64,000 bases of DNA from the NCBI GenBank assembly GCA_031216915.1, contig CM062292.1, positions 199,847,262 through 199,911,261 of the forward strand, read 5' to 3'. Made by a program: the position numbers and the translations under genes. The notes beneath the pieces were generated by a model. The model was not told the origin of the DNA and did no database searches. It saw nothing but the letters and a program-made list of their open reading frames with translations. Below are positions 21,500-33,600 of the stretch, one piece after another; the first letter of the stretch is position 1, and each line of letters begins with the position of its first letter. Source of the stretch: Pictodentalium vernedei. Taxonomy: Eukaryota; Mollusca; Scaphopoda; Dentaliida; Dentaliidae.

Positions 21500-23150
21500 C
21501 CTCTAGGTTGGCTGCATGTCAGACCTCTCCAAAAGTTTCTGCTCAGTCGTTGGAGGCCGAATGTCAATCCTCTGGATCTGGTGCTTCAGTTACCAGAGTC
21601 TTTTCCTCGTCACCTTCTCCCCTGGACAGATGTTCAGTGGATTATGCAGGGAGTATCTGTTGGACTTTGACATGTCCGATCTTGTTCTGACAGCATTCGC
21701 CAGCAATCTCGGTTGGGGTGAGACATTGCTCTTCTTCTGAGTTTCCGGCAGTGGATCCCCCACCTTTCAAATCACCAGGTCCTTCTGTTGTCCAACAATT
21801 TGACAGTGGTTGCTTACATTTGGAATCAGGGCGGCACGCACTCTGTTTCCATGTACGAATTGGCTTGGGATCTTCTACTGCTCGCCCAGGATGTCAACAC
21901 CAGAGTGGTGACTCGTCACATTCCTGGTCGTCCTAGCTGACTCCCTGTCCTGACGGGGTAGGGTCATTTCCACAGGGTGGTGTACCAGTCACTTTGCAAT
22001 CTCTGAGGTAATCCCCACATCGATCTCTTTGCGACTCGTTGGAACCATCAGGTAGACACTTTCGTGTCCCCGTGTCCAGATCCTCTGGCTTTCGCCGTGG
22101 ACGCTCTGTGACTTGATTGGAACAGTCTTGTCGGCTACGCCTTCCTGCCAGTTCAGATTCTGCCTCAGGTTCTAACCAAGATACGAACCTGCAGTTGTTG
22201 AATCATTTTGATCGCTCCCCTGTCGCCTCAGTGGGTGCGGATCAATCTGCTCCGCTCTCTGTTGGCCACGGTTCCAGCACATCTCCCTCTACGTTGCAAC
22301 CTTCTTTGCCAAGGTCAAATTCGAGGAGGTTTCACGTCTATCTGACTTCATTGTGCCTTCGTGCATATCTTTTGTCAGGTCCTGTCTCCTCCAGAGAGGT
22401 TTTTCTAGACGAGCAGTGGAGTGCATTACTTCTTCAAGGAGGCACTCCACTGGTTTAGCCTATACAGATAAGTGAAAAGTCTTCTGTCGATGGTGTGCAG
22501 ATCTCTCTGTTGATTATGCCAATCCTTTGATCACACAGATTGTGGAGTTTCTGGCATATCTGATTCTTGGGGTCTCCAGCCTGTTACTATCGAAGGATAC
22601 AGGTCCATGCTTTCAGAGATCTTTTCGTATGTGGGACAGCATCGTATCGGCACTAATCCATATCTCACCAAGCTTGTTCGGCACTTTTCCTTGAAAAGGC
22701 TGATGGCTTTGCAGCTTACCCTAAGATGGAATCTTTCTTGGGTGCTGCTTTGGTTTGGGGGGTGGGGCGGGGGCACCATTTGAACCTTTATCCCAGGTGG
22801 ATATGCGTTTTCTCACATACAAGCTTTTCTGATGGCTTTTTGCCTCAGCCAGACGTGACCTGGCCTTTTTCAGGAGCTCTCCCAACAGTGTTACGTTTAC
22901 CACTGATTGCTCCTTTCTGGCCAAGAATCAGATACCAGAAACTACTCTGCCTCCTATCTGTATCAGGGCTCTTTCTTCTGTTGAGGATAACCGCCCTTTG
23001 CTCTGTTCGGTTCGTGCAATTCGCATTTATATCAATCGGACGCAGTTCATTAGGAACGGCAGGAAAACAATTTTTTCTGTCTCTTATTCCTGGTAGCACT
23101 CAACCCAGTTTTGGCTTATTTGTTCCTGGTGCTTTTGTACCGCTTTTCTT
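21500..23150 (+). pseudogene. DIRS RNase H and tyrosine recombinase remnant (copy 1)
   Basis: After the deletion, broken frames give LLSFRQWIPHLSNHQVLLLS and TRHIPGRPS, then HIDLFATRWNHQVDTFVSPC, all shared with the RNase H region of copy 2. Recombinase sequence follows, including SFLAKNQIPETTLPP at about 22910 and IRAIRIYINRTQFIRNGRKT-like sequence near 23010. Stops and shifts are frequent. Confidence 0.6.
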
Positions 23151-23179
23151 CCCCAAATCGCTTGGGAAAGATCAAAATA

Positions 23180-23436
23180 TTTCTAATGACGGTTTCAAAG
23201 TTGTGATTAGCTTTTTGAACCCGAGGGGCCATTTTTCCGACCCATGAACATGATACTTTATAAATTCATTAAGTATGATAGCTGGTAAGTGAATGTGTGG
23301 GGAAGACCAATCAATATTTTCAAAGTGCAGCCCTGAGGCTGATTGATTGGGCTGCCCACAAATAATGAATATGGCCTCTTCCAATTGCTGACATCAAATT
23401 GATATGGAAGATACCACCAGGGCTCTAAGAGTTAAG
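23180..23436 (-). repeat. Dispersed repeat X, inverted relative to 43677-44110
   Basis: Its reverse complement reads CTGGTGGTATCTTCCAT, then ATTGGAAGAGGCCATATTCA and ATTGATTGGTCTTCCCCACA, matching the + strand at 43700-43830 with substitutions. A short inverted repeat around ATTGATTGG lies in the middle. Class unknown; the copy at 43677-44110 has TTAA at both ends. Confidence 0.6.
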
Positions 23437-23539
23437 TAAAAACAAAACAAAATAAATACGCTGAGGTTAGTGTCTTAAATAGAGTGAGTTCAAGGGTGAG
23501 GACTGTGCATATAAATTTATATATTATATTATACTCCTC
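23437..23539. other. Short intronic spacer
   Basis: About 100 bp of AT-rich DNA with no recognisable feature. Confidence 0.5.
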
Positions 23540-23790
23540 TTAACCCTTTACCTAACGTAACGGCCAAAACCGGCCAGCGCTATTCTCAAAAATCGCCAAT
23601 TAATTTTCATTATTTTTTTCATTTTTTTCTCAAAAACATAGGTTATGACCCCTCGTTGGAACGAGCTCGTCGAGCTCGTTCCAACGAGGGGTCATAACCT
23701 ATGTTTTTGAGACAAAAAATGAAAAAAATTAGTTATTCAAGAATTATTTTTGCAAGTGTCGTCTGCTTTTCATGTTAGGTAAAGGGTTAA
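23540..23790. mobile_element. Complete TTAA MITE, GAGCTCGTTCC-core variant
   Basis: TTAACCCTTTACCTAACG (23540) and TGTTAGGTAAAGGGTTAA (ending 23790), TTAA on both sides. The centre is a long palindrome in which GACCCCTCGTTGGAACGAGC meets its own complement at a GAGCTCGTCGAGCTC junction, extended by the AAAACATAGGTTAT tracts. This is the best-preserved copy in the window and a useful reference for the family. Confidence 0.85.
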
Positions 23791-23799
23791 ACCAACCAT

Positions 23800-24258
23800 T
23801 GAACAAACTCCATTGGAACACTCAGACCTTCTTTTACATACATTGAAGATGTGTACTCCTATTTTTATGTGTACCCATACTATGTGTGGTACACATAATG
23901 CCGGCATCCAGGGTGGCCATCCGTCGTTCGTCCATCCTTCGTCTATCTGTCTGTCCATCTGACATCCGTATCCATTTCTTTGGCATTCGATAACTTGAAA
24001 AATATTGCTTGGATTGTCAAGTTACTTTATATTTGTGTTCAGGTTACTGATGTGTCAAGCTGTATAGGTTTTGGTGTAAATCTGTTATTTTGATCCTGAG
24101 ATATTAACCCTTTATCCTTCAAATTTAAAATTCCTCCAATCCCTTTGGCATTTGATAACTTGAAAAATATTGCTTGGATTGTCAAGTTACTTTATATTTG
24201 TGTTCAGGTTACTGATGTGCCGAGCTGTATAGTATTTGGTGTAAATCTGTTATTTTGA
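23800..24258 (+). repeat. Two-copy tandem repeat with CCGTCCGTCC-type leader
   Basis: A hairpin-like TATGTGTAC to GTACACATA is followed by a TCCGT/TCCAT-rich leader, then two copies of a unit of about 150 bp that share GATAACTTGAAAAATATTGC and GTTACTGATGTG. This is the arrangement of the 5' ends of the tandem-array elements, so it is probably another truncated one. It is cut at 24258 by DIRS copy 2. Confidence 0.55.
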
Positions 24259-24375
24259 TCCACCTTTTCCTCGTAGTTGGGAATGTTCTACTTTCTACAT
24301 CTGCTGAGTTCACCTTTTTCTTCTACTGCTCTCACCTCTGTTATGCCCAGGACTGTTCCTTGAGGGCAATGCCTT

Positions 24376-26160
24376 TTGCCCAAGCATGTGGCGCATTCTC
24401 GTGACCGTTCCTCCCGCACCCACGGGAAAGGGGAATGCTGTCATTGGGTGCCTCCTGACACGACCACGTCTGGTGAGAGTTATACCCCCTCTGTGGGGGA
24501 TGTGCAGTCTTTTCTTGTGGTGGATACTGTGGGAGCTGTTGAGTTGTCTGGTGAAGAGATGCTTGGTTGCAGGGCTGTAGTCCCTCTCAAGTTGACATCT
24601 GAGGATGTCACTAGGGTTGTGACTCCTCCTTTGGAGCCAAGCTTGGTTGCTCTCTCCACCTTTCCACCAGTTTCCGTAGCTCTCAATATATCTGCTGCTA
24701 CTGCTGTTCCGTCTGCAGCGTCGTTGGCCTCCGTTTCAGCTGGCTTTGACTTGTCCCTGCAGGGGTCTTCAGAGATTTCTGGTAGTGTAGACGTGAGATA
24801 TTGGCCTCAGTGTTCCCTGACTTCAACTCGGTGAAGTCGGAAGGGGCTGCCGGCTGAACCCTCTGCTGTGGTCTCTTAGCCGTCGAGCCTAGCAGTCTTC
24901 TCATAGGATTCGGATGTCCCTGGTGGGGTCATCATGGACTCTGTTGCGTTTCCATCCGCGTCCGACAGCCAGTTTTGCGGGTCCAATGCCTTTTGTGCAG
25001 CCAGGACCTTCTGTCCCTCAGAGGTCAGTGGAGGCTCTCCTGAGTTCCTGCTCTGTCAATCCTTGGGGTCTGGTATACCCCTGTCAACATTTGCCTGCAG
25101 ATGTTTCGGCTGCTGTCCATCACCCTGTGTCAGGTGTTCTGGAGGATTATGACCTTTTGCTGGTTAAGAGGGTCAGGAGTGAATCCACTTTGCTGGTTCG
25201 TTCCCACTTCCAACTGACTGCCACGGGCAGCCAACTGACTGCCACGGGCAGTGAGTTTAGGGAGGCCCTCTCCTTGCTCACTCAGGTTCATTGCAAGGGC
25301 CTACCTGTTGCTTCCAGCAAGGCTACTAGTGGTTTCCAGGCACCCTCCACGCCACTGCCTCCCAGGATTGGAAGCAGGTCACTTTCTGATCCTCCTGGTG
25401 TACCTACACCATGGGAGGCATCGGCTTGTTTGCCTGTGATGGGCTATGTGTCTTCCAACTCAGAGGATGGGTCAGACATACCTGACTGGCGTTGAGGGCC
25501 AACAGTTGTCTCACTTGGAGGAAGCTCTTGACTTTGTGTTTTGATTCCTTCCAGATCTCAAGCCATCAGACCAGCTGACGGTGTCAGCCAGGCTGTGATC
25601 ATCAGTCGCGCGCCTCCAGCCTGTGGAGCAACTTGCTTCTGGGTGCCTTCGACCGTGCCAGTCGGTACAGGTGGTTGAAGCATTTACAGCTTTGGACAAA
25701 TCTGAATTCCAAGGCTATGAAGACTTCGTTCTCCACCAGGGCTGACACCTTTTTGCCTCCAGTGCGTTTTCGTTCCTTCAGTTCCGCCAATCTGTGCAAT
25801 CTTGATCCAGGATTGCAACTTCCTCAATCTTGATTGAGGAAGGTGCAATCCTGAATCAAGATTGCACCTTTCTCAGGCTTTCCAAGCCCAAGTCAGCCGT
25901 TATTCCTATGGCAACTCTGGAGTCCCTATTGGGCTTATCGAGAGAGATGCTGGGCATGCTTTCTCTCTCCGATCATGTCATCTCTGCTTTGGCTGCTTAT
26001 CTGCCTCCAGATAGGTTTGAGGATGCACAGTGATCCTTTGTGTGTGATTTGCAAGGCCCTCATGCATCTTAATCATACGCATGCCTGTAACACGGATTAC
26101 TTGGAATTAGTTTGCCGGGATGCTGTGTTGGACACACGTCGTTCCCTTCCTGAGGGGTAG
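24376..26160 (+). pseudogene. DIRS gag-like ORF1 remnant (copy 2)
   Basis: Collinear with the copy 1 gag-like region up to about 25410, then continues through sequence that copy 1 has lost (including LGLSREMLGMLSLSDHVISA near 25910-25970). A 9-residue duplication (QLTATGSQLTATGSEF) is visible at about 25215-25260. Frames change several times. No catalytic motif is expected or seen. Confidence 0.5.
25797..25864. repeat. 68-bp palindrome inside DIRS copy 2
   Basis: CAATCTTGATCCAGGATTGC on the left is mirrored by GCAATCCTGAATCAAGATTG on the right around TTGA/TCAA at 25830. Only minor mismatches. It falls in gag-like sequence and encodes no sensible protein segment. Confidence 0.8.
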
Positions 26161-26547
26161 CGTGCTGCTGTTCAATCCACTTCTTTGGCAGGTCCATGAC
26201 TTTTCCATGGTTCTGTGGCGACATTCTGGGATGACATCCTGTGTCATTCCAAAGATCAGCTGCTGCTTTGCCAGCTTGATCAGCCTTCTGTTGGAGGCAG
26301 GGGCCGTCCTAAGCCTAATAATAGCCCTGCTGCTTCCTCTGCGAAGCCAATGGCTGATCCTCCTGCCACCACTCCTACTTAATCATGTGGTAAGGGTAAG
26401 CGTCGGCAGACCAGAGGGAGGACTCAGGATCTTTCATCTAATAGAGGAGGTGGTATCTCCTCTTGCGGGCCTTGCCGGGGCTCGAGATGAAGATCCTCAC
26501 CAGGATTCATCCCAGGTTGGAGGAAGGATATCAGGGTTTGCAGACCA

Positions 26548-28058
26548 TTGGGCAACAATCACATCCGATCCTTGGGTGTTAGACGTTTGGTCTGGGCTGC
26601 AAATATCCATCCGGAGGCACCCCACTCTGTCAGAGTGCCTCTTCCAACACAAGTTCCTTCAGACGTTTCACGTCGGGAGCTTTTGATCATGGACAATCTC
26701 CTGTCAAAGGGGGTGATCAAGGTCATCAAGAACATTCATTCAGTGGGATTTTATTCCTTCCTGTTCTTGGTGCCGAAGAAGGACGGCCGACTCCGACCGA
26801 TTATCGATCTAAGTAGCCTGAACCAGCTGTCTATCATTGCTCCCAAATTTAGCATGGAGACTTTCAGGTCTGTTCACTGCCCCATTCACCAGGGAGATTT
26901 CACTTCCAGTATCGACCTGCGAGACGCTTACTTTCACGTTCCGATTCATCGGACATTGCGAAAGTATCTCAGGGTCCTCTTTTCTGGGGCACGTTTACCT
27001 GTTCAAGGCGATGCCTTTCGGCCTCAACCTGGCTCCTTGGGCCTTCAACCGACTGATGCCACATGTGATAGTCTTCCATAACACAGAGTCCAGGGTGACT
27101 ACTTTGGCAAATCTGGACGATGTCCTCCAGAGGCACTCCAATGATTCTCTTCTGGAGTCCGATGTCGATATATTGTTGAGCTTGCTCACGTCCCTAGGGT
27201 ACAGAGTCAACGAGAAGTCAGACCTGGTCTCTTCTCAGTCGTTTTGTTATCTGGGGATGGACACCTGTACTCGGCTGAATACCGTTGTGTTTCCCCGGGC
27301 AAGGGCTGTGATTCTCAGCTTTCGCCCTGACTCTGTCCCAGCCCATGTCTGCGACAGCTCAGAGTATTTTCTGGCTGCTCAGGTCTCTGCAGTTCGGAGA
27401 CGGATCTCTTTCCTCTATGTCAGCTGCACGTCAGACCTCTCCAACACTTTCTGCTCAGTCGTTGGAGACCGAATGTCGATCCTCTGGATCTGGTGCTTCA
27501 CTTACCAGATTCTCTTCATCACCTTCTTCCCTGGACAGATGTTCAGTGGATTATGCAGGGAGTTCTGTTGGACTTGCCCACGTCCGATCGTGTTATGATG
27601 GCAGATGCCAGCGATCTCGGAGGGGGTGTGATGATGGATCATCTCTGTCTTTCCCTTAACGGTGTGTGGGAGCAGGATCAAGCAGCTCTTCTCTTCAATC
27701 AGAAGGAGCTTCTTCCTCTTCTGAGTTTCCGGCAGTGGATCCCCCACCTTTCGAATCGTCGGGTTCTTCTGTTGTCTGACAATTTGATAGTGGCATGCAC
27801 TCGGTTCCCATGTACGAATTGATTCGAGATTTTCTACTGCTAGATCAGGATGTCAACACCGGAGTGATTGTTCGTCACATTCCCGGTCGTCCGAACCTCC
27901 TAGCGGACTCCATGTCCCAACGGAGCAGGGTTGTTTCCACCGAGTGGATGCTTCACAGGGCAGTGGTCCAGTTATTTTGCAATCTCTGGGATCGTCCCCA
28001 CATCGATCTCTTTGCGACCCGTTGGAACCATCCCGTGGACACTTTCGTGTCCCTGTAG
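26548..28058 (+). pseudogene. DIRS reverse transcriptase and RNase H, frameshifted
   Basis: RT motifs run LVPKKDGRLRPIIDLSSLNQ (about 26767-26826), SSIDLRDAYFHVPIH (about 26908-26950), then after a shift near 26975 AMPFGLNLAPWAFNRLM and ANLDDVL, the position of the catalytic LDD box. The RNase H has MADASDLGGG (27599), KELLPLLSFRQWIPHLSNRR and LLLSDN, and after a second shift near 27790 RHIPGRPNLLADSMSQRS and HIDLFATRWNHPVDTF. These are hallmark DIRS and Ty3-related sequences. RT copies the genomic RNA and RNase H degrades it. At least two frameshifts inactivate it. Confidence 0.8.
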
Positions 28059-28099
28059 CCAGAACCTCTGGTTTTCGCTGTGGACGCTCTGTCACTTGA

Positions 28100-29530
28100 T
28101 TGGAACGGTCTAGTTGGCTACGCCTTCCCACCGGTTCCGATTCTGCCTCAGGTTCTGGCCAAGATCAGAACCTGCAGTTTTTGAATCATTCTGAAGGTCA
28201 CCCGAGGAGGTTTCACGTCGACACAACTTCATTGTGCCTTCATGCATATCTTTTGTCAGGTCCTGTCTCCTCTGTAGGGGTTTTTCGAGATGAGCAGTGG
28301 AGTGCATTTCTCCTTCAATGTGGCACTGTAAATATTCAAGTGTATCAATGGTCATGGTATTGGACACTATGCGGCTAAGTGGAAGGTCTTCTGTCGATGG
28401 TTTGCTGATCACTCTGTTGATTATGCCAATCCTTCAATAATACAGATTGCGGAGTTTCTGGTATATCTGTTTGATTCTCGGGGTCTCCAGCCTGTTACAA
28501 TCAAAGGGTACAGGAGACCTTTTTGTATGTGGGGAAGCTTCGTATCGACACTAATTCATACCTCCCCAAGCTTATTTGGCACTTTTCTTTGAAAAGGCCT
28601 AGCTTTTTGCAGCTTACCCCAAGATAGAATCTTTTTTGGGTGCGCTGCTTTGCTTGGGGAGGGGGGGTGGTGCCGATCGAACCTTTATCCCAGGTGGATA
28701 GTCGTTTTCTCACATACTAGACTGCTTTTCTGATGGCTTTTGCCTCAGCCGGATGGATTAGTGAGCTTCATGCCATCTCTGTTGATCCAGTCTTTTTCAG
28801 GAACTCTGCCAACAGTGTTACTTTTACCACTGATAGTTCCTTTCTGGCCAAGAATCAGATACCAGAAAGGGCTGAGGCTGAGGGTAATTGTCCTTTGCTC
28901 TGTCCTGTATGATTTGTCTTGCTATTAGCGTGGCCAATGCTCGTCTAGCGACTGATGATTATATTAACTGGTAGAGTGCTGGAAGCCCATATTTGGGCTT
29001 TATTCTGAAGTGCAGGTGCCGCAAATTGCTGCCTTCATATTCTGAGGATATGCTTCATATTAGCTTGGAATTAACATTATTTAGTTTGTGAGAGTTTGCC
29101 TTGTTACAATTTATGGGAGAGTGCCAAGTGGCACTCTCCCATAAATTGTAACAAGACAAAGAGACATGAGCAAATTTGGATGACCAAAAATAATTTAGCA
29201 CTGCCAGTTAACAATCGTATTTCTGCCCACGAGGTGCATGCCTTGTCTGCCTCCTGGGCTTATGCTCTAACTCCGTCAAGTTGTTGGATGTTATGCAGGC
29301 AGCCTACTGGAGAAATGCTTCTACTTTTTGTTGTAGGAGCAGTCTAAGGACCTTTTTCTTTGGGCCCTGTTTCTTCTGCTCAGGCTGTTGGATACCCTAG
29401 CCATTAGGCTTCAAGGTCAGTTCCAGCCCTGTGCTGTTTTACTGTCCTTTCTGTCTGTTCATCACACAGTGCCATACGCCTCATCTCTCATTGACTTATA
29501 CCAATTTTTGTGATGCTGTGGTTTGATAGG
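28100..29530 (+). pseudogene. DIRS tyrosine recombinase, broken and interrupted by a MITE
   Basis: Fragments in changing frames include VFCRWFADHSVDYANP, EFLVYLFDSRGLQPVT, TAFLMAFASAGWISELHAIS, TTDSSFLAKNQIPE, and after the MITE HEVHALSASWAYAL and MQAAYWRNAS. This order (N-terminal SAM-like region, then catalytic region with the H-x-x-R-like box, here HEVH) fits a DIRS recombinase. The MITE at 28964-29211 separates the last part. Confidence 0.65.
28964..29211. mobile_element. TTAA MITE, CTGGTAGAGTGC family
   Basis: TTAACTGGTAGAGTGC (28964) and GCACTGCCAGTTAA (ending 29211). The centre is a nearly perfect hairpin, 29098-29160, with arms TTGTTACAATTTATGGGAGA and complement around CAAGTGG. The same DIRS site in copy 0 (about 296-306) has no insertion, so the borders are directly visible: one TTAA before, two after. 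Confidence 0.85.
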
Positions 29531-32235
29531 CCTAGGGAACTCTTCTTCTGTCCACGATTCCAGTGCAGTTGAGTTATGTGGGGGTTGGTTATGTGATTCC
29601 CTCCTCCTCTTGTCTATTCAGCCTGTAGTAAACAAATTAATTAGGGTAGTTTGATAATAAATTAAAATTTATAGTAAATTTCCTTCCTTATTATACCTAC
29701 CATAGTTGTTTACATGGAGGCCCTCCTGTCTTCTTATTGTGTAAGAATCCTTCCTCCCCGCTGATCACATAACTCCAATGTTGGCAGATTCAAAAGAATG
29801 ATTCATTAGTTACATGGCTGCGTGCTGGTACCGGAAGCCATGGATCTGTACTAGGAGAAGAGCGTCCCCTACTGGGTGTGCACCGGTAGCACTCAACCCA
29901 GTTTCGGCTTATTTTTAGCTCACCTGAGCGAAGCTCAAGGGGAGCTTAACTAATCACTTTCTGTCCGTCGTCCGTCGTCCGTCGTCCGTCGTCCGTCGTC
30001 CGTCGTCGTCCGTCCGGCGTTAACTTTACATTATCGACTTCTCCTCCTAAACCACTAGCCCAATTTTATTCAAATGTTGGCTAAATGTTTATTACCTAAT
30101 GCCAATTCAGATTTGTTCAAATGAAGTTGCCCCTCCTCCTGGGTGGTGCCACACCCCCAAGGGGCACCAAAATCTTTGTAAATCTTCTTCTCATGAACCA
30201 GCAGTAGCAGAGACTTGATATTTGGTGTGCAGCTTCCTTTTGAGGTGTAGACTCAGATTTGTTCAAGAGAAGTTTGTGGGGCTATACTTGACGTTGTTAT
30301 GAGAGGGGCAAAATTTTTTGCCCCGCCCAAAATTTCTATTTTCCAAACCGAGAGGCTGATTTGAACCAAATTTTATGTGAGGGCTTATTGGGTCATGAGT
30401 ACTTGATTTATGCAAAAAAAAATTTTCCCGCAGCCCCGTGGGAACCGCAGGAGCTAAAAATAGAAAAAATTTAAAACGCCCATATCTCCAAAACTGCACG
30501 GCACTGAGAATTTTTATTTGGTGTGCAGCTTCCTTAGGACCAACAGAAAGGATTGGTAAAAAAAAATTGCCATCGGTTTTATCATAGGGTACAGTTTCGG
30601 GACTTTGAAAAAGTGCTGAGTCAGCACTTTTTAACACTGTAGGCAATGGGAAAAACATTAAAAAATCTTCTTCTCCAGATCCAGCAGGCAGAATCTTTTG
30701 ATATTTGGTATGCAACATTGTAGGGTAGATCTGATTCAAGTTTGTTCAAATCGGCTCCCTAGATTCATATTTGGGCTCACTATAGGAGTTCGAATTCGAA
30801 TTTAGTGCATTTCAGGCAAATTTCTTCAAAAATCTTCTTCTCCAGATCCAGCAGGCAGAATCTTTTGATATTTGGTATGCAACATTGTGGGGTGGATCTG
30901 ATTCAAGTTTGTTCAAATCGGCCCCCTGGGTTCATATTTGGGCTCAGTATAGGAGCCCGATTTCGAACTTAGTGCATTTAGGCAAATTTCTTAAAAAATC
31001 TTCTTCTCCAGATCCAGAAGGCAGAATCTTTTGATATTTGGTATGCAACATTGTGGGGTGGATCTGATTCAAGTTTGTTCAAATCGGCTTCCTAGATTCA
31101 TATTTGGGCTCACTATAGAAGCTCGAATTTGAACTTAGTGCATTTCATGCAAATTTCTTAAAAAATCTTCTTCTCCAGATCCAGCAGGCAGAATCTTTTC
31201 ATATTTGGTAAGCAACATTGTGGGGTGGATCTGATTCAAGTTTGTTCAAATCGGCCCCCTGGGTTTATATTTGGGCCCAGTATAGGAGCCCAAATTTGAA
31301 CTTAGTGCATTTCAAGCAAATTTATTAAAAAATCTTCTTCTCCAGATCCAGCAGGCAGAATCTTTTGATATTTGGTATGCAACATTGTGGGGTGGATCTG
31401 ATTCAAGTTTGTTCAAATCGGCTTCCTAGATTCATATTTGGGCTCACTATAGAAGCTCGAATTCAAACTTAGTGCATTTCGGGCAAATTTCTTCAAAAAT
31501 CTTCTTCTCCAGATCCAGCAGGCAGAATCTTTTGATATTTGGTATGCAACATTGCGGGGTGGATCTGATTCAAGTTTGTTCAAATCGGCCCCCTGGATTC
31601 ATATTTGGGCTTAATATAGAAGCCCGAATTCGCACTTAGTGCATTTCAGGCAAATTTCTTCAAAAATCTTCTTCTCCAGATCCAGCAGGCAGAATCTTTT
31701 GATATTTGGTATGCAACATTGCGGGGTGGATCTGATTCAAGTTTGTTCAAATCGGCCCCCTGGATTCATATTTGGGCTTAATATAGAAGCCCGAATTCGC
31801 ACTTAGTGCATTTCGGGCAAATTTATTAAAAAATCTTCTTCTCCAGATCCAGCAGGCAGAATCTTTTGATATTTGGTATGCAACATTGTGGGGTGGATCT
31901 GATTCAAGTTTGTTCAAATCGGCTTCCTAGTTTCATATTTGGGCTCACTATAGAAGCTCGAATTCGAACTTAGTGCATTTCAGGCAAATTTCTTAAAAAA
32001 TCTTCTTCTCCAGATCCAGCTTCAGAATCTTTTCATATTTGGTAAGCAACATTGTGGGGTGGATCTGATTCAAGTTTGTTCAAATCGGCCCCCTGGGTTT
32101 ATATTTGGGCTCCGTATAGGAGCCCAAATTTTAACTTAGTGCGTTTCAGGCATATTTCTTAAAAAATCTTCTTCTCCAGATCCAGCAGGCAGAATCTTTT
32201 GATATTTGGTATGCAACATTGTAGGGTGGATCTGA

Positions 32236-33600
32236 TTGTGATTCATGAACGTATTTATTTGTAAAGTTGATAGAATCTTAGACAAAATTTGCAGAAAAGA
32301 TCTACTATAGAAGGGGTGGTATCCAGGCTGAACCGTTTACCCAAATCTAGCAGTACTAATGCATTATTCACACAAATCTTCGTTCACATTTTATGACCCC
32401 TCATTGGAACACACGCATTCAGCTCATTCCAACAAAGGTCATATGCCATGTTTTCGAGACAAAGGAATAAAAATTTTAGTTATTCATGAAATTTTTAGGC
32501 AACTGTTGTCTGTTATTCACATTGCTTCATGAAATTTCAGTACTTTTAGAAGTTACCTCAGTAATCAAGGGTTAATTCCCCTTAATTAAATGTCGCCTCT
32601 AAAAAACGACCACTTTGCATATCTTACCTTTTTACCAGCATAACTGCCAAAACTTGTCAGCATTCTTCGCAAAAATCGCTATTCAAATTTTAATTTTTGT
32701 CTCTTAAACATACATGTACTTATCGCTTGTAAATACCCCATTGGAATGAGCTTTTTGAACTCATTCCAATGAGAGGTCGCACACCATGCTTTTTGAGTCA
32801 AAAAAGCAATTTTTTTAGTTATTCCAGAATTTCGTACGTAAAACACAGCTTTATGACTTCACATTAAAATGAGCTCTCTAAGCTTGTTCCAATCAACATT
32901 CACGCACTATGTCTTTCACACAAAAAATAAAATTTTCCATTTATTTAGGAATTTTGTTTGCAAGAACACTCTTACCCCCCCCCCCCCCCCCACAAACACA
33001 CACACACAAACACACACACACACACACAAACACAGACACACACATCTAAAAGTTCGTCAGCAAAAAAACAGTTACTTCAATTTTTAAATGCATTATAGGA
33101 ACAACTTGCCTAATCAAATTTAAATACTTTTGCATCATTCTGTATCTAGAACAAACCATTTACCATATCTTTACGCAAAATTCTCCAGCATCATTCACAA
33201 AAAAACACCATTATTTATATATTCACATTTCTGTCTCAAAAATATACCTGATCTTCCCATACCCCTATTGGAATAAGCTGTTTGAGCTTGTTCCAATGAT
33301 GATAAAAAAAAATAAAATTTGTGAAAATTTTTGTTTTCTTGCATGCAAATATATACATGTAGCACATGGAAGATATCCACAGTTGGGGAGAGATGTCCAA
33401 GGCTATCTCTTCACATTCCTTGTTTGTGCTTCATGCTAAACCAGTTTGTCTGCAGAGATAAATTTGCTTTATTAAAAATCATTGGAGATTGGCCACACAC
33501 CAATGATTTTAAATAAAACTAATTTTAGGTAACAAATGTTGAACTTCAAACAAAATCTATCACTCAACCAGTTAATGTTGATGAGGCATGACATGGTGAA
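32236..33600. repeat. 3' segment of element B with decayed TTAA-type MITE cores
   Basis: Three degenerate palindromic cores resembling the GAGCTCGTTCC MITE are seen around 32390-32470, 32680-32790 and 33235-33310 (for example CCCATTGGAATGAGC and its complement). Their tips are not intact. No gene is seen. Confidence 0.5.
32976..33045. repeat. C run followed by CA microsatellite
   Basis: A run of C (about 32976-32990) followed by imperfect (CA)n interrupted by AAACA. Confidence 0.9.

Larger units (their letters stand above)
19618..23179 (+). mobile_element. DIRS-like element, copy 1: left end present, RT region deleted, right end truncated
   Basis: The left terminus (19618-19857) is the inverted complement of the right terminus seen at about 940-1160 and 33700-33800, including TTTACTACAGGCTTGCACTA. 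A gag-like region follows (20380-21415). At about 21420 the sequence jumps to material equivalent to about 27345 in copy 2, so roughly 1.9 kb containing the reverse transcriptase is missing. RNase H and recombinase remnants follow. The copy stops at 23179, inside the right terminal repeat. Confidence 0.8.

Noticed and set aside
32869-33087. 72-codon frame with Pro/Thr/His tract
   Set aside because: Produced by a C run and a CA microsatellite.
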